From: Desmodus rotundus
Lineage: Eukaryota; Chordata; Mammalia; Chiroptera; Phyllostomidae
Length of the DNA stretch: 64,000 nucleotides
Reading direction: 5' to 3'
Assembly: GCF_022682495.2 (NCBI RefSeq)
Contig: NC_071389.1
Location: 98,931,951 to 98,995,950 of the forward strand
How positions within the stretch are numbered: the first letter of the stretch is position 1; each line of letters starts with the position of its first letter. The position numbers were made by a program, and so were the translations under genes. Of this stretch, positions 41,301-56,300 are shown piece by piece. Under the pieces are notes generated by a model. That model was not told the DNA's origin. It did no database searches and saw only the letters and a list, made by a program, of their open reading frames with translations.

Positions 41301-44300
41301 AGAGGATGATTACTATTTATTGCATTTTATACCTCAGAATATTGAGAACTTACCCTGTAAAACCTGCCTCCTCATACCCTCCTCTCTTGCCCCATGCACA
41401 CATGAACTGTTTTATTCTTCCCTTCCTGCACCTTTTCCACTTTTCCCCAGGATGACTATCGGGTCTGTATGGACTTCAACATTATTCGGAAAGATTCTGT
41501 CCCTGTTTGTCCTGTGGATGCTTCAGGCTGTTTCACAGCAGAAGTTACAGATTTCGTGGGACAGTATGTGAAGGTTTGTGACTGAATGACATAGAAAAGT
41601 GTTGGTTTCATCATATTTTTTCATTAATCATTTTTTATCAAATAGCTTCCTCATCTGGGGTGTTTTTTTCCAGGAAATTGCTTCTGTTTTGTTTTCCTTT
41701 CTTTCAGCACATAAAATCAGAAAAGATAGATCACGTTATCAGCTACATTCTCAGGGGCTAGTATCATCAGAGGAGGCATGCTATAGTTTTAAGCATAGGA
41801 ATTTAAAAAATTGGGCCCCGACTAGTGACTCATGAAGCATCTTTGGGACTTTGGGGTAATTATTGCTGATTCAAAACTTCAGTACCTCAATGGTGTGGAA
41901 TATACTTAAAAAGTACATGAAGTTACAAGGTATCTCAAATATGGATCAAGTCTTTTTAAAGTACCTTTGTTATTTGTGCTTTATACTCTTAATAAAAATA
42001 ACCAAATACCAGATTTTAGTAATATACTTAATTATATTGTGTTACTAAGTACTGTAGGATATTTTAATGGCTAGATTTTAATTTTTTTTTAACAGGATGC
42101 TGACAAAAACATCATCAGGACCCTGAAGGAACAAGGCCGACTACTTATTGCCAGCACCTTCACTCACAGCTATCCTTTCTGCTGGAGGTAAGGAGAAAAG
42201 AGTTTTGTAGTTAGAGTTTTAGATTTGTGCGTGCACTTAATGTATGTGCCCATTCCATCAATCTGTGGTTTCCATCTCAGTTGCATTCTTTGGAGTTAGT
42301 GTTTGGAAACTGCCTTTTTGTTTCAATAAGAATTTTGTGAATGCATACATTTACTTCTTCCTCAGGTGTTGTCTGAGAAATATAGGCATAGACTGTAAAG
42401 GAAAAAAAATAGTCTTGTGCTCTACAGAAAAAAAAAAATCCAGATCTTCCCTACTGTTGCATTATCCTGTGAGTCTTCTTTATTATGCCCTTTACAAACT
42501 TCACTTCTGACACTTGTGTTCCAAAATATTGAAGGTTTTTTCCTCCAAACCAAGCAATTTTCTTTGACACCATCTGGGATGTCCTATTATTTAATTTAAT
42601 TCCAACACTATTTACTCAGAGATTTAGGGGTCAAACCCAGAAGAATGGGACACAAACACACACTCACTCACTTCAGGTGCCAGTCACAAACCCAAGTTTC
42701 CCCCTGATCAGCAGACTGGCTTGAGATCAGATGTTCCTACTGTCCCCTCCTTGGGTTCAATTAATTTGCTAGAGAGGCTCACAAAACTCCTGGAAACACT
42801 TATATGTATTAAAAGATATACATGAACAGCCAGATGAAGACATATACATAGGGAGAGGTCTGGAAGGGTCCTATGAGCAGGAGTATTTGTCCTGTGGAGT
42901 TGGGGTGCTCTCCCTTCCAGTATGTGGATGTGATCTTCAATCTGGGAACCCCCTACACTCTATACTTTTGGCATTGAATCAGGAGGATGGGGACAGGGCT
43001 GAAAATTCCAAGCTATTGGGTTTGGTCTTTCTGGTGCCCAGCCCACATCCAAGGAACGCATACAGAGTCACCTCATTAGAACAAAAGACACTCCTGTCAA
43101 CCAAAAAATTACATGGGCTTTAGAAGCTCTATGTCAGGAACTAGTATCCAAGACCAAATATTAGAACTAAAGATGTTCCCAGTGCTCTTATCACCTAAGA
43201 AATTACAAGGGTTTCAGGACCTCTGCCAAGAACCAGGGGCAAAGGCATATGTATGTATGTACATAACACATATATGTATATTTTCTGTTATCTCACTAAA
43301 TATGTTTGCGTTGGGTTCACATTTCTTTAAGATAAGACATACCTAATATTTTCTAATGGAATTTAGTGCGAAATATGCAATATACCATTTAAAGAAGATT
43401 CTAAATATGTGGGTGAATTAGAATGTTTAGTAGCATCACGTTTTGTCTTTGCTGAAGTTGATACCATTTTTTAGACAACTGTCACACACCAGCAGAACTA
43501 TATGAGGACATTTTTTTCTTATATTGTTTTTTTGATAACTTTTACCTTTCTTGGTATTGTGTAGGGCCATGACCAATACTAAAGACAGACATTAGTTTTG
43601 CAGTAAACATGAATGTTGGTGGAAGGCCAAGTTGATGGCGGTGACATCAGTGAGAAACTAATGGTTGTTGCTACCCCGGGTACCTGCATACCTTAGTCTC
43701 ACCAGCCACACCTCCATGTCTGCTTCCCCAGGTCGGACACTCCTCTCATTTACAAAGCGGTACCTAGCTGGTTTGTGCGGGTTGAACACATGGTAGACCA
43801 GCTGCTGAAGAACAATGATTTGTGTTACTGGTGAGCAATAAGACATGCGTCTTCATAATGTCCTTTGTCATATAGTTACTAAGTATTGGTTTATACTTCC
43901 CCCATTTATAATAACTTTAATAACCATCTAGGATGTAATGAAGTAACATTCTTTTTATTATAAGGCCTATGGAGGAGTCTTTTTTTAACCCAATAGAAAT
44001 GAGAAACTGCTGTTTATGCAAATTACAGAATAGAATGACTGAAAAATAACTGGCTGAACTTTCAGGGTAAATGTTTAGTTTTGAATGTACCTACAAAATA
44101 CATTTATAATATCACTTGAACCTTGAACAATGCAGGGGTAAGGGGCATTAATCTCTACATTAAAAAATCCATATATAACTACAGTCAACTCTCCATATCC
44201 ATGGATTCCCAACATTGGAGTTGACCCTTTAACAACACGGGTTTGAGATGCACAAGTCAATCAGTTGAAAAAAACAATTGCATATAATTGGACTCTGCTG

Positions 44301-47300
44301 TTCACACACATAAATTATTCAAGGGTCAGCTACTGCTTTTGATGCTTGTTTAGTTCCTTGTCTGTGCAGACTGGCTTCGTTGATAAGCACTGCAGGGACA
44401 GAAGCCTTGCTCTTCCCTAATGTCTGACCATGGAGAGGTATTAGTTCAACCTGTTAGAAAAATAAAATAGGTTGACTCTATGTATCACAGAATAATGTTT
44501 TTCACTGAGATTTTGGAGGGTAATTAGTATTTTTTACTTCCCACAAGAACTTAAAAGCTGCATTTAATTTTGGAAGAATGGTCAGAATCTCAGGCATTAA
44601 AAATAAAAGGCTATAGCTTTCTCTTTTTTTCTAGCAAAGTGACCCTGATTTCTCAAGAAAAAGCAGGTTTTTTTCTTTTTATACCTAAGGAGTTCTTTAG
44701 CTTTCCTAATGTGTGATGGGCTTACTATAGAATGTTAGTACGAAAGCCTTGTGGCGTGGTGCAGGCCTAAAATCTGGCATTTAGGACATAGGACCGAGGA
44801 CAGAATGTTCAGGAGCCTAGGGTGCCCTGACTCAACCGTAAGTTCGGGAAGGTTTATTGCAAAGCTGAACCTCAAAAGGATAAGTAGTCATTTACCAATC
44901 AGAGGCAGTAGAAACTTGGGGGAGTGGTGTCTAATACAAGGACTGCTGGGTGAAGGTTATCAAAGTGGGCAGATGATACTAGAGAAAGCAATGAGGTGAG
45001 GAAGCCGAATTTGAGGGACTTGCCTCATTGCTTGAGCCTAACATGAGTACCATGGGGACTGCAGGTGAGCCTGGAGAGGCAGCTACCAGGTGGCTACCAA
45101 TAGCCTGCCTGTTCAGAGTATTATTTTCTAGGTGATTGGTTGCCTGTAGTGTAGTGAGTTACAATAAAAGAACTATTGCATAAAATACCCAGAAAGTCGA
45201 TATTAATGGGACCAGACTAGCTAGTGTGGCAATCCTAGTTGGAGTGTAGGGTAGGGAAGCATGGGTGATGTCGGGAGATATTAAAAAACATCTTCACTGA
45301 AATTAATTCATGGCAGATACAGCCACTGCGAGTCATCTACTGCTGTCCATGCAGAAAATAATCTCCCAGGAGGAGTGAGCTCAGCCTTTCCAGAGTGTTT
45401 TTGCAGATGCCATTTACAAATTTACTTAGTAATGTTGTTAGGTGGTTTGGGTTTCAGACCTGTTTATTGCAGGGTCCCAGAGTTTGTGCGAGAAAAGCGA
45501 TTTGGAAATTGGCTGAGAGATGCACGCGACTGGGCAGTTTCCAGAAACAGATACTGGGGCACCCCTATCCCACTGTGGGTCAGCGAGGACTTCGAGGAGG
45601 TGAGGCTGGCGGTGTTTTTGTATGTTGATTTTTGTCGAGACCATTTTTGTTTGTTTCATCTGAATATGAGGGCAAAAGAATATGGTCTCTTTCTCTTTTT
45701 TCCCCTTCTTTCCCCTTCTTTTTTTTTTTTTTTCTTATTTTTCTTTCCCTTAATCATGAGTAAATAAGAATGTTAGCATTTTAAGTTTATTTTTACTTTA
45801 GTTTTCCTTAAATGCAATTTGTGTTTTTCTCTGGGAACACACATTAAATTGTTCGTGTTGCTCAGATATTTTTTTATTCTTGTGAATTATTAATGAATAG
45901 AACAGACTCTACCAGGGGTATCAAAGTAATTTTCACCGGAGGCCGCATCTGCCTCACGGTTGCTATCGAAGGGCTGAATGTAATTTCAACTCTGTAAGGA
46001 GTAGTTAACAGTTAAGGAGTAGTTACATTTATACAGTCCTAAAGTTATTTCGGCCCTTTGAAGGCAACCGCAAGGCTGATGTGGCCCCTGGTGAAAATGA
46101 GTTTGACACCCCTGCTCTACACCCTTCACTTAAAACAATGAAAAAGGAAGACTAAAAAAAACACTAAAGCATTGCAGACTTTTAATCTGAAATTAAATGA
46201 TGGTTTGAGTATATGTGTACATAAATATATATATAGGACTTTAAATGTATTCCCGTGATGGGACCTTCTTTTCCTGTCTGTTGCTGAAAACTGAGAGCAT
46301 TAGAATTAGAGCAGTCATGAACTTCAGTGTCCCAGGGACATCTGTAAATTTCCAGTATGAAGGGACCTGAAAGGCAACAGTAAAGTAGCTGAATTAGAAG
46401 ACTTTTCAGGACCGGTCAGAAAGATGCAGAGAACAGATGCAGAGAAAGGGGAACAAAGTTCACTAGGTAACAGACAACCACTGAGTGAGAACTGATAGTG
46501 GTCCATGTTGGTGCTGCTATCTGTTGGTGCTGCCCCAACAGATAATGAGTGCTTCCTGTTGTGAGTGCCCCAGCTGGGCCCATCTCTCAGCCTCCTTACC
46601 TGGACATAATTCTGACATCTTGTAATATGACTATTTGGATTCAGCACAGTAATTTAGTTCTAGCTTTGACTTGGGAAGATTTCAGCTTAATGAACTGAAT
46701 TCAAGTGCCAGAAAGAAACTTAAGATGTCTTAGAGTATGAGTCTAGCCATTTCACTTCCGCTGGTTATTTTCGACAGAGATGTGGACATTAGAAACCCCC
46801 AAGAAACACTTGTTGAGATGATGGCTGTGAATGTTTAAAATATTTTCTATAGAGGGAAACTAGGCAACCTCAGAAAGGACAAAGACCCTGACAAGGAGGA
46901 GGCCACCAAGGGAGGCTCAGCTTTTATTTATTTGGTTTTTTTAAAGATCTTATTTATTTATTTTTAGAGGGAATGGAGGGAGAAAGAGAGGGAGACAAAC
47001 ATCAATGTGTGGTTGCCTCTCACGTGGCTCCCCCTGGGGACGTGGCCTGCATCCCAGGTTGTGTCCTGACTGGGGATCAAACCAGCGACATTTTGGTTCG
47101 CAGCCCCGTGCTCAATCCACTGAGCTACACCAGCCAGGGGTAGCTTCAGCTTTTATACAGAGTGGCTGTCAGCTCCAAGCAGGAAAGAGCTGACCCTTCT
47201 AAACAGATTAGCCCTTCACATGAAATGGACAGCTAATTCTTCAGAAACTATTCACTACAGAAAATAGTCTGGGGTAGACCAAGACATGTGCAGGGGTGGA

Positions 47301-50300
47301 GGAAAACACCCAACATCTTCCCTGAAGTCTGAACAGCACCTCCCAGGGGAGATACATTGTAGGGCCTCCCTCTGATGTGGGGTACGTAGCAAAGAAGTGA
47401 AGTATGCTCACCTCTTCAGACAGTCACCTGTAGTCTTTCATGAGAGTAAGCCATGATGATGATAACTATCCTGTAGATCAAAGGTTTCTACAACTAAACT
47501 TCAATGTCAGCAGAAATTAACTCTGTGTGATCTTTGCCTCTCTGGCACTCCTGCTTTTTAACTTTGTTTTGACAGATAGTATGCATTGGGTCAATGGCAG
47601 AACTTGAAGAACTGTCAAGAACAAAGATCTCAGATCTCCACAGAGAGAGGTCAGTTTCTGAATGCTTGATTCATGTCAGTTCTATCATTCAGAGAGCTTT
47701 GGGCTGGATCCTGGCCTGTTAAGACACGGGTCTCTGTAGTGGATCATAGAGCTACATATAGAAATCAAACACTCGTTTGCTGAATTACATTGGTCTTGAT
47801 GACTTGTGTCATAATGAGGAAGGGTGACTTCTGATCTTGAGTTAGCTGTCAGAAGACTTCTAGTTTGAGCACCTCTGGTGCTTTCTGTAAGCCTGTGATG
47901 ACTGCTGATGTTTCTGTTCATAGATACATATGAAGAGCTTGTCAGGAATTGTGTTTCCTGCTGGCATTTCAACTGCAAGTTCTGTCGTGCTTAAAATTAA
48001 TAGAAATGGTTATATTTTTGTTCGTTAGCATTGACCATCTGACCATTCCTTCACGCTGTGGGAAGGGATTGCTGCGCCGCATCTCTGAAGTGTTTGACTG
48101 TTGGTTTGAGAGTGGCAGCATGCCCTATGCTCAAGTTCATTATCCATTTGAAAACAAGAAGGAGTTTGAAGATGCATTTCCTGCAGACTTCATTGCCGAA
48201 GGCATTGACCAAACCAGAGGATGGTATGTTCCTGGTTCTTTCAAGTGTTTTGTTGATTTGATTTAGTTTAGCAATTATTTTACTGAGCACCTAGGATTTA
48301 TCTGCTATGTGCTGGGAAGATTATGTCAAGTGAGAGAGGCTCTGCTCCTTAGCACCAAGCAAGCCATTACTGTCTTTTAAGTAGGAATTTCTGTCTATGG
48401 TAGGGTATAGTTTCAGAGATTTAATTATTTCACTGACATCCTGGAATATAGAGATTTGTTTCACTGGAAATTTAAATGATACAAAACACTTAATATGTGG
48501 TCATAGCTTGATCACCTCAAGTCATTTATTCAAATGTCAAGTGGTTATTTACCTACAAGATAACGGATGGGGTACTACAAATGTGAAGAGGAATACTTGG
48601 AAATATGCTCAGATGCTAGATTAGCCTTCCAAAACTAACATTTGAGAAAAATCTAGATTTTAAAAAAAACATGGGGAGAGGGTTTTGGCGTTGGTTTTGG
48701 TTTTATCTGGTGCCTTATTTAAAGCAGTAACCCTCATCCTCTTAATTATAAAAAAGGTTAGTTACCTTCTCTTTGTGTATGCTCTTGATTGGCCCAGGTT
48801 CTAATTATACTTTCATTAGTAATATTTCTAAGGGCTATTTAAGGAATGTTGGTGGTGTTTTTGCTTTTGCAAATTGTAGTAGCCATCACAAACTGATTAA
48901 ATTCTACCCTTAATGCTTTGGTATGTGTTGTTTTCAGTTTACAGTCCATTTACCTATAGGAAAAGCTACCAGGCACAATCTCCTATTCCTAAGGAGTTTC
49001 TCTAAGGAGTGGTGACAGCTGACAACTGATAATAGTCCTTATATGTGTTCCCTTATACACTGCTTCCCTCCCCTTTACTCAGTTGTGGGCTGCCTCTCCT
49101 ATGTACCAGAGTCCTCCTAACATACCTTAGAGGTCAGGTGTTCATGTTAGACATGGAATCTGGTCTGTGACATCACCAATTCGTGTCTTATGATGGTCTT
49201 GGAGTGCAAAGTCAGGTTAGAAGTGACATAAGAGCCTCATTTAACTGGTATAGCTTATAGGGATGTGATGCTAGCTCAAATAAATGACATATGTGGTAGC
49301 TGACAGAATAAAAAATTTTCTCTGCTCCTATAGTCTATCTTGACTTTGGAACAAGAGTGCTTTTTGCCTTTTTGGCCTTGTGGGGTGGTGGGGGGGGGGT
49401 CATCAGACAATCCCATATGACCTTGTGCTAATGGCGACATACATCTGATTTTCAGCCTTGTGTTTTGTGGGGAGGTCCTGAGAGGCCACCCATTGCTGCC
49501 CTGGTGTGCTCTGCCTTATGGCTGTTCAACTGGCTTCCCAAGAAGGGCAATATGTTGTACTATCCTCAACTGGGGTCAGTACCTCGATCCAGGCCTTTAT
49601 TTGCTTTAAGTCAGGTTTTTTTCTAATTGGAAGCTCAAATGTGATTGATCTGCAGTGGGTCTTACATGTAATTTTTCAACGATCCTGATTTTAGTGTCAC
49701 TGGAATTAAAATCTTTGCCTTAAGTGATTATCAATAAGTGTAACACATCACACGTAGAAATTCAGTTCAATAAGTAAACACAGTTTTTTCCCTGTGCTAG
49801 ACTTCTTTTTGCGGTTTCGTTTTGTTGTTTGTTTTTAACTTTCTTTGTGGGATTTTTTTTCCAGGTTTTACACCCTTCTGGTGCTGGCCACAGCTCTCTT
49901 TGGACAGCCGCCCTTCAGGAATGTGATTGTGAATGGGCTCATTCTTGCCAGGCAGGTGTACTCCTTTGTGTCCTGACGAGTTCCAGTTCCTGTTCCCCTA
50001 ACCACTCTTCATGAATAGAGGAATTTAGGAATGCCGGCTCTGTTCTTACCACTTTTTCTTTTCTGCTTCTATACTTCTTTCTACTCTTCCTTTTCATCCA
50101 GCTCCTGTTTTTGTGTACTTTTGTATCTTTTGCATTCTGTCTCCACACTTCCTCTGTCTTAAGAGTTGGATTGAAAGCTAAGCATAATGGAGTAGGTAAA
50201 AGGGAAGGACTTGCTTGGGATAATTCTAGTGATGAAATAACATTTGTCGTTTTCGACTTTTTTTTTACGTTCTTTTGGTTATAGCTCTTATTCAATCTGT

Positions 50301-53300
50301 ATACTGGTCCTTTATGTAGATTTTTGTTTTCTTTTTAATATATGAGGAAATTATGAGTTCTAGAGGTTTCTGGTTTTATATTGGAATCCTTTGCTTACAC
50401 TTCCTCAAGTTATTAAAAGTAAAACCTAAACAAAAATAAGAAATTAAAAATGTTTACATACATACCCAGCTTTATGTGCCATGAGGGGGGAGGATGACAG
50501 TAGGCCTGTTGTGAAAATTTATACATCTTTACTCACTTAATCCCCAGAACTACGTAAGGTGTGTTCTTTCATTACCCTGTTTTGACATTTGAGATACAGA
50601 AAAAGTAAGGTCAAACAATAAATAAGTGGTGAGCTCAAGTGTGCTATTTCAAGTATGTTATGTAAATGGAATCATACCATATATAACTTTCTGGGAGTGG
50701 GGTTTTTTTGGGTCAGTGTTATTCCCTGGGTGTTCCTCAGGTGTTTATGTATCTGTGTTTCCTTCTCTTTGCTGTGCATGACCCAAAGTTTGACTATTCA
50801 CGTGCTGAAAGACCTTGGGGTTATTTCAGGTTTTTGCTGACAATGAATAATGCTATGAACTTTGTTATAGGTTTTGCATAACTGTAGACTTTCATTTCTC
50901 TGGGATAACTGCCTAGTCTGTATTTTTTACTGTTAAATTATGATGTCTTGCTACCTTTATCTATCCTGAAAGTTCTTCATTGACTCAACACAGTATTTAA
51001 AAAAGAAGCCTACGGATATTAACAAAACAACTTTGTTGTTGTACCTTAACATTAACTTGTATGCCATTTGCATTTATATATTCCAATTGAAAATATCTAT
51101 AACCATATGTAAAGATACTGTGAGGTTGACTTATTTGACATCTCACTTTTGTTTTTCAAGTGATGGCCAAAAAATGAGCAAACGAAAAAAGAATTATCCA
51201 GATCCACTTTCAATCATCCATAAATATGGTGCTGATGCCCTCAGGTATAAACTGGTGCTCTGCCTTATGTGTATATGTCATTTCTTATGTAAGCACCTCT
51301 CACCTCTCATTCTGTTAATCATATTCCTTACATTTGGTTTATAATTAGCTTTTTAAAATGTATCTCTGTTTTAGGAGGAGTAAAATTTGTATGGTGTTAA
51401 CTTAAACCCCTTGCCCCTACCCAAGGTGTTTTATTAAATAATAATGACATTTCCAAATCTAGAAATCTTTTAGGGGACGAGGACCTCTGTCTAAGTTTTC
51501 CCATCTTGTTGTTGGTGTTACATCATTTATTTCTATTTTCTACTTACTCTTCGAAAGAGTCATAGGAGGTATGTTTATGCTAGAGCAAGTAAAAATTAAT
51601 ACTGAAAAGCTTTTAGAGAATGTGAGCTGCTGCTTGAAATAGTCAGTCGTGAACATTGAGTGTTCAGGTCAAAAGCCTCTCTGTCCTGTCTCCTTGTGAG
51701 TCTGGTGCCTGCATGTGTCCTGGGCTGCTTCCTCTTGGTTCTGCCACACCCACCACCGATGGCCTGAGCTGAGACCAGCACAGTGCGTGCCTCTAGGTTG
51801 GTCCAGTGCCACATTTTGTTGTGGGGGCTACATCTCCTTTTATAATTTGCTGGTTCTCGTATATGTAAAAGTAAGAGCTTTGTCATTTTTATATAGACCA
51901 TGAGAAGACTACTCATAATTACCCCCTTTTTAGAAGAAATGATCATTTGGGTGTTGCCCTGTCAAAATGTCACATGATAATCGGTACCATCTGCATTCCT
52001 TTTTTGTGTAAATTTTCTTTTCCAGATTGTATCTGATTAACTCCCCCGTGGTAAGAGCAGAAAACCTCCGCTTTAAAGAGGAAGGTGTGCGTGATGTCCT
52101 AAAGGATGTGCTACTCCCTTGGTACAATGCCTATCGCTTCTTCATCCAAAACATCCTAAGGCTGCAGAAGGTGTGGACCAAAGTGCTGTGGTTTGAGCTG
52201 GATGTGGGGTGAGGTGCCTTCCCAGCTATGTTGAGCTTGGTTTGCTCAGGCCCTATGGGTGGAAGCTCAAGAGACACTTGGGAATCCATAGATGAAGGTA
52301 TCTGGGGTCCTTGCTGGGCCAGGAGCATGGGTTGGAGCTAAGCCATCTGGGCCGACTCACCTATACAGACACAGGAGCCTCACCTGTAAGAGTTGCTTTG
52401 GGTATACATTTAGCCACTGCCCCTCCCCTCATGGAACCGGTAGGGGTGACATGGTGGAGCCAGTGAAGAGTCAGCTACTGTCTGAGATTGAATGTCCAGT
52501 AAAGGCTGCTGCAAATGGATGGTCAGGGAAGGCCCTTTGATGGGGGCGTTTGGGCTGAGACTCCATACATACGAGAAGTTCTCATTGGGTTGTTAGGATT
52601 TAAAGTAATGATTATGATGTATGGATGTATTGGAAAGTTTCATCCTAGCAGTTATGTTTCGCCCACGAGCCATTCTCTGAGAAGCCACTTCCCCTGCCCC
52701 ACTGACTGCCCTTGGGCCAGCAGGCTCCATTACGCATGTGCCTGTCTGCACTTTTAATACTCCATATGGGGTCAGGGCCCAGATACCGTTCATCTTTTTA
52801 CCTCAAGCATCTTACAGATAGAATTGCTTAGTAAATTACCGTTGACTAAATATGTGATGTTATTCCTTCCTGAGAAACTGGTTGGAAAGCTGAGCTTTGA
52901 ACATCACATTCTAGCAGTCTGATTGATCACTTGCTTCCTGCTGCCTGTGGCTTATCTAGGTCTGCTAATGAACCTTCTGGGAGGGATTTTTCCCTGTGGT
53001 TTGAGAAAGGCAGTCACCTTCCTAAGACCCCTGGTGTTCCTGGCTTTTGATTACTACCACGTCTTTGGGTCAACAGTCCACTTTGCAGGCCACCTGCTAG
53101 TCTGGAGCCTCATCTGGGCATGGCAGCAAGACATCAGTTCCACCCTCAGGTGCTTAAGTCAGGGCAAGGATCAGCATGGCCTTTCCACTGCCACTGGTGA
53201 TGATGCTGTGTGACTAGGGATAACTGCGGTGGGCCTTCAGAATTGAGGAAGATTTTTCAAAGGAAAAAGAATGGGTGAAATAGAGCATTCTAGGTATAAT

Positions 53301-56300
53301 GAATAATAAAAGCTGAGACACTAATTCCTAGGGCTCATTTTCAATTTATAGTCAGTTATCTAGAGATTGCCAGTTTTTCTGTCTTTCCTTCCTCAAATTT
53401 AAAGTAAGTAAACCCCATACTTACAAGATTTTAGAATACTTCTCAATTCATAACCATTCCTTGGTGCAGAGGAATAATTTTTTTCCCAAAATTCTCCTTA
53501 CTTCACTCAAAAATGTAATTCACTAATTGAGGACTTAATGTCCCCAATGTAGAGCTTATCCTGAAAATATTACTGAGAATTAGAAGTGTAGATTGCCAAT
53601 AGGTCTGGACTTTGGGGGCAAGGGCAGGATGTGGCTATTAATTTTGGTTTAAGTGCTTTAAAATGTGCGTTTCTTTACATGAATTTCCCCCAAGCATGCA
53701 GAATGTTACAACAATTGTCAATTCCTAGGAGGAAAAAGTGGAATTCCTGTACAATGAGAACATGGTTAAAGAAAGTGCCAACATCACAGACCGGTGGGTC
53801 CTGTCCTTCATGCAGTCACTCATTGCATTCTTTGAGACTGAAATGGCAGGTACGTCTTTCTTTAACTGTCCTCCCAGGACTAAAGACTCTTCTCTATGAT
53901 TGCCCTTTAGATACTACTTTTTACATATAAACTTAGAGTAGATTTTGTAGAAATTTTAAGAGACAAAGTAGTATGGATAAATACTTGTTTCTCTTAACAC
54001 TCAAATAAAATTTTGTTAAGTCTTGTTAGTTGTAGAAAGGTGTAGAAATTCCCAAGGCCCAGGGTATTGTCTCAAGGGATGTCCAGGGACGTTATCTCTC
54101 CACCAGCACCACATGGGCCCATTGAATCATAGGCTTCAGTGTTGGATGGTTCTGCTACCTTTTCCCTGGCGGAGCATTGCCTGATCTATGAACCTCGATT
54201 TCTTTCTGTGAAAAATAACTTGTCAGAGTTATTATAAGGCTCAAATAGAGGTCATATACATATGTATGTATCTCAAATAGAGATCATGTACAAGTAAGTG
54301 GCAGATAACAGATACTCAAAAAGTAGTACTTGTTAATAGTTGGCTTTTTATTTATTTTCAGGTCTGCTTTATTAAATAAGTAGTCCTTGAATAGTCTAGA
54401 AAAATTAGGAAATACAGAAAAGCAATAATGAAGTAGACATTTCTCTATATTTCTGTTTCCTAACAACATGAATTTGGTTTTATATAGAGGTTGGGGAGTT
54501 AGGTTATGATGGTTTTCTTGAGGTTTGAAATAGAACAATCATTAGTCAGGGAGAAATGTTCCAGAAATTATTGACTAGGATACCTGAGGTGGGGATTCCT
54601 TTTTCATACCCTGGCAAGTTTGACCTGCCTCCCTCAGCATCCTGTGGTTGCCAGGTGCTTCTGTGCAGGTGCCATACTCATCAGGTTGAGGGGCAGAGCC
54701 AGTCTTTGTTGCTGACACAGGTCTGCCTCTCCTCCGCTGGAATAGGTGCCTCTACACTTGGAACAATAGGACAGTTAGTCCAGGAATTTCCATATGTTTA
54801 TCAGTCATCCTGAAGGACTATTTCCAACCCCTTATACATTCATGATTAGGATCATATGACTGTCAAGCTTTTAGAGATATTGTGGGTTCAGTTCCAGGCT
54901 ACTACAGTAAAACAGGTATCCAATAAAGAAACTATCACAATAAAGTGAACCACATGAATTTTTTGGTTTCACAGTGTATATACGTATTATGTTCACACTA
55001 AGGCTGCAAAAACATTGTGTCTAAAACAGTGTGCATACTTATGTTTACCCATCATCTGAGCTTTCACTACTCTCTTTGCTGGTGGGGGTTCTTTCCTCAA
55101 TCTTGATGTCTGCTGATTGATCACAGTGATAGTTGCTAAAGGTTCTGGTGGCTGTGGCAGCTCCTTCAAATTAGACAATAATGAAGTTTGCTCCATCAGT
55201 TGACTCTTCCTGTCATGCACAGTGATACTGCGTGATGGCATTTTATACCCTCAGTAGAACTTCTTTCAAAATTGGAGTCAATCTCAAATCCTGCTGTTTT
55301 ATCAGATAAGTTTATTTAATACTCTAAATCCTTTGTCGTCATGTCAGCAGTCTTCACTGCGTCTTCACCAGTAGTTATGCAACTCTTTCATTTGAACACT
55401 TACAGGCCATTGTGGGTTTATTAATTGGCCTAATTTCAATGTCACTGTGTCTTAGGGAATAGGGTATGGGAGAGAAATGGGGGGGGAGGGCGTCAGTTAA
55501 TAGAGCAGTTGGAACACTCATTTATCAATTAAGTTTATAATCTTGTTAGAATGATTCATGATAGCCCCAAAGCAATTATCATAGTAACATCAAAGATCAT
55601 AGATCACCATTACAAGTGTAATAATGAAAAATTTTGAAATATTGCAAGAGTTACCAAAATAAAACAAAAACAAAATGAGCAAATGATGTTGGGAAAATGG
55701 TGCCAGTAGAGTTGCAAGGTTGCCAGAAATCTTCAATTTGTAAAAGAATCAAAAGAACAAAAAATACCAAATATCTTTCAAGCACAATAAAGCAAAGTAT
55801 AATAAAATGAGTTATCCCTGTATTTCTCCCTAGAAAGCCTGTTCTGTTTTATTTATAGCTCTTGCTAAGTTTCTCAATGACAGCATGAAGGATTGTTTGG
55901 GCTGGGTGGTTCTCTGTGGTGTGGCTGGGCTTTGTGTTGTACAAGACAGCAGCAAGCATGACTGGTTTCCCTTGCCATATGCCAGGAGCACACACCTCCT
56001 TGGTTGTGACAACCAGAATGTCTCTCCAGACATTGCCAGTGTCCCCTGTGGACAAAGTTGCTCTGGTTGAAAACATTGGCCTATATTATGCCTCTTAACA
56101 TCTCATTAGACCTTTTTGTTTCAGTCTTACTTGAGGTACAGAGCAGCACAGTAAAGGAAGTTGGGCTTTTGTACTGCTGCAGCACTGCATAACTCCTGGG
56201 AAACATGCTTCCTGGAGTCATGTCATGGGCAGTATTGGCCTCTCATCCACACATATGGGGTTTACATATTCCTCACTGACAGGAGCTCACAGGATGGTGT

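Noticed and set aside
49951..49957. GT at 49956 as the real donor of exon 16
   Set aside because: It would read CAG then TGA at the junction and lose the KMSKR loop; conserved protein sequence needs the GC donor.
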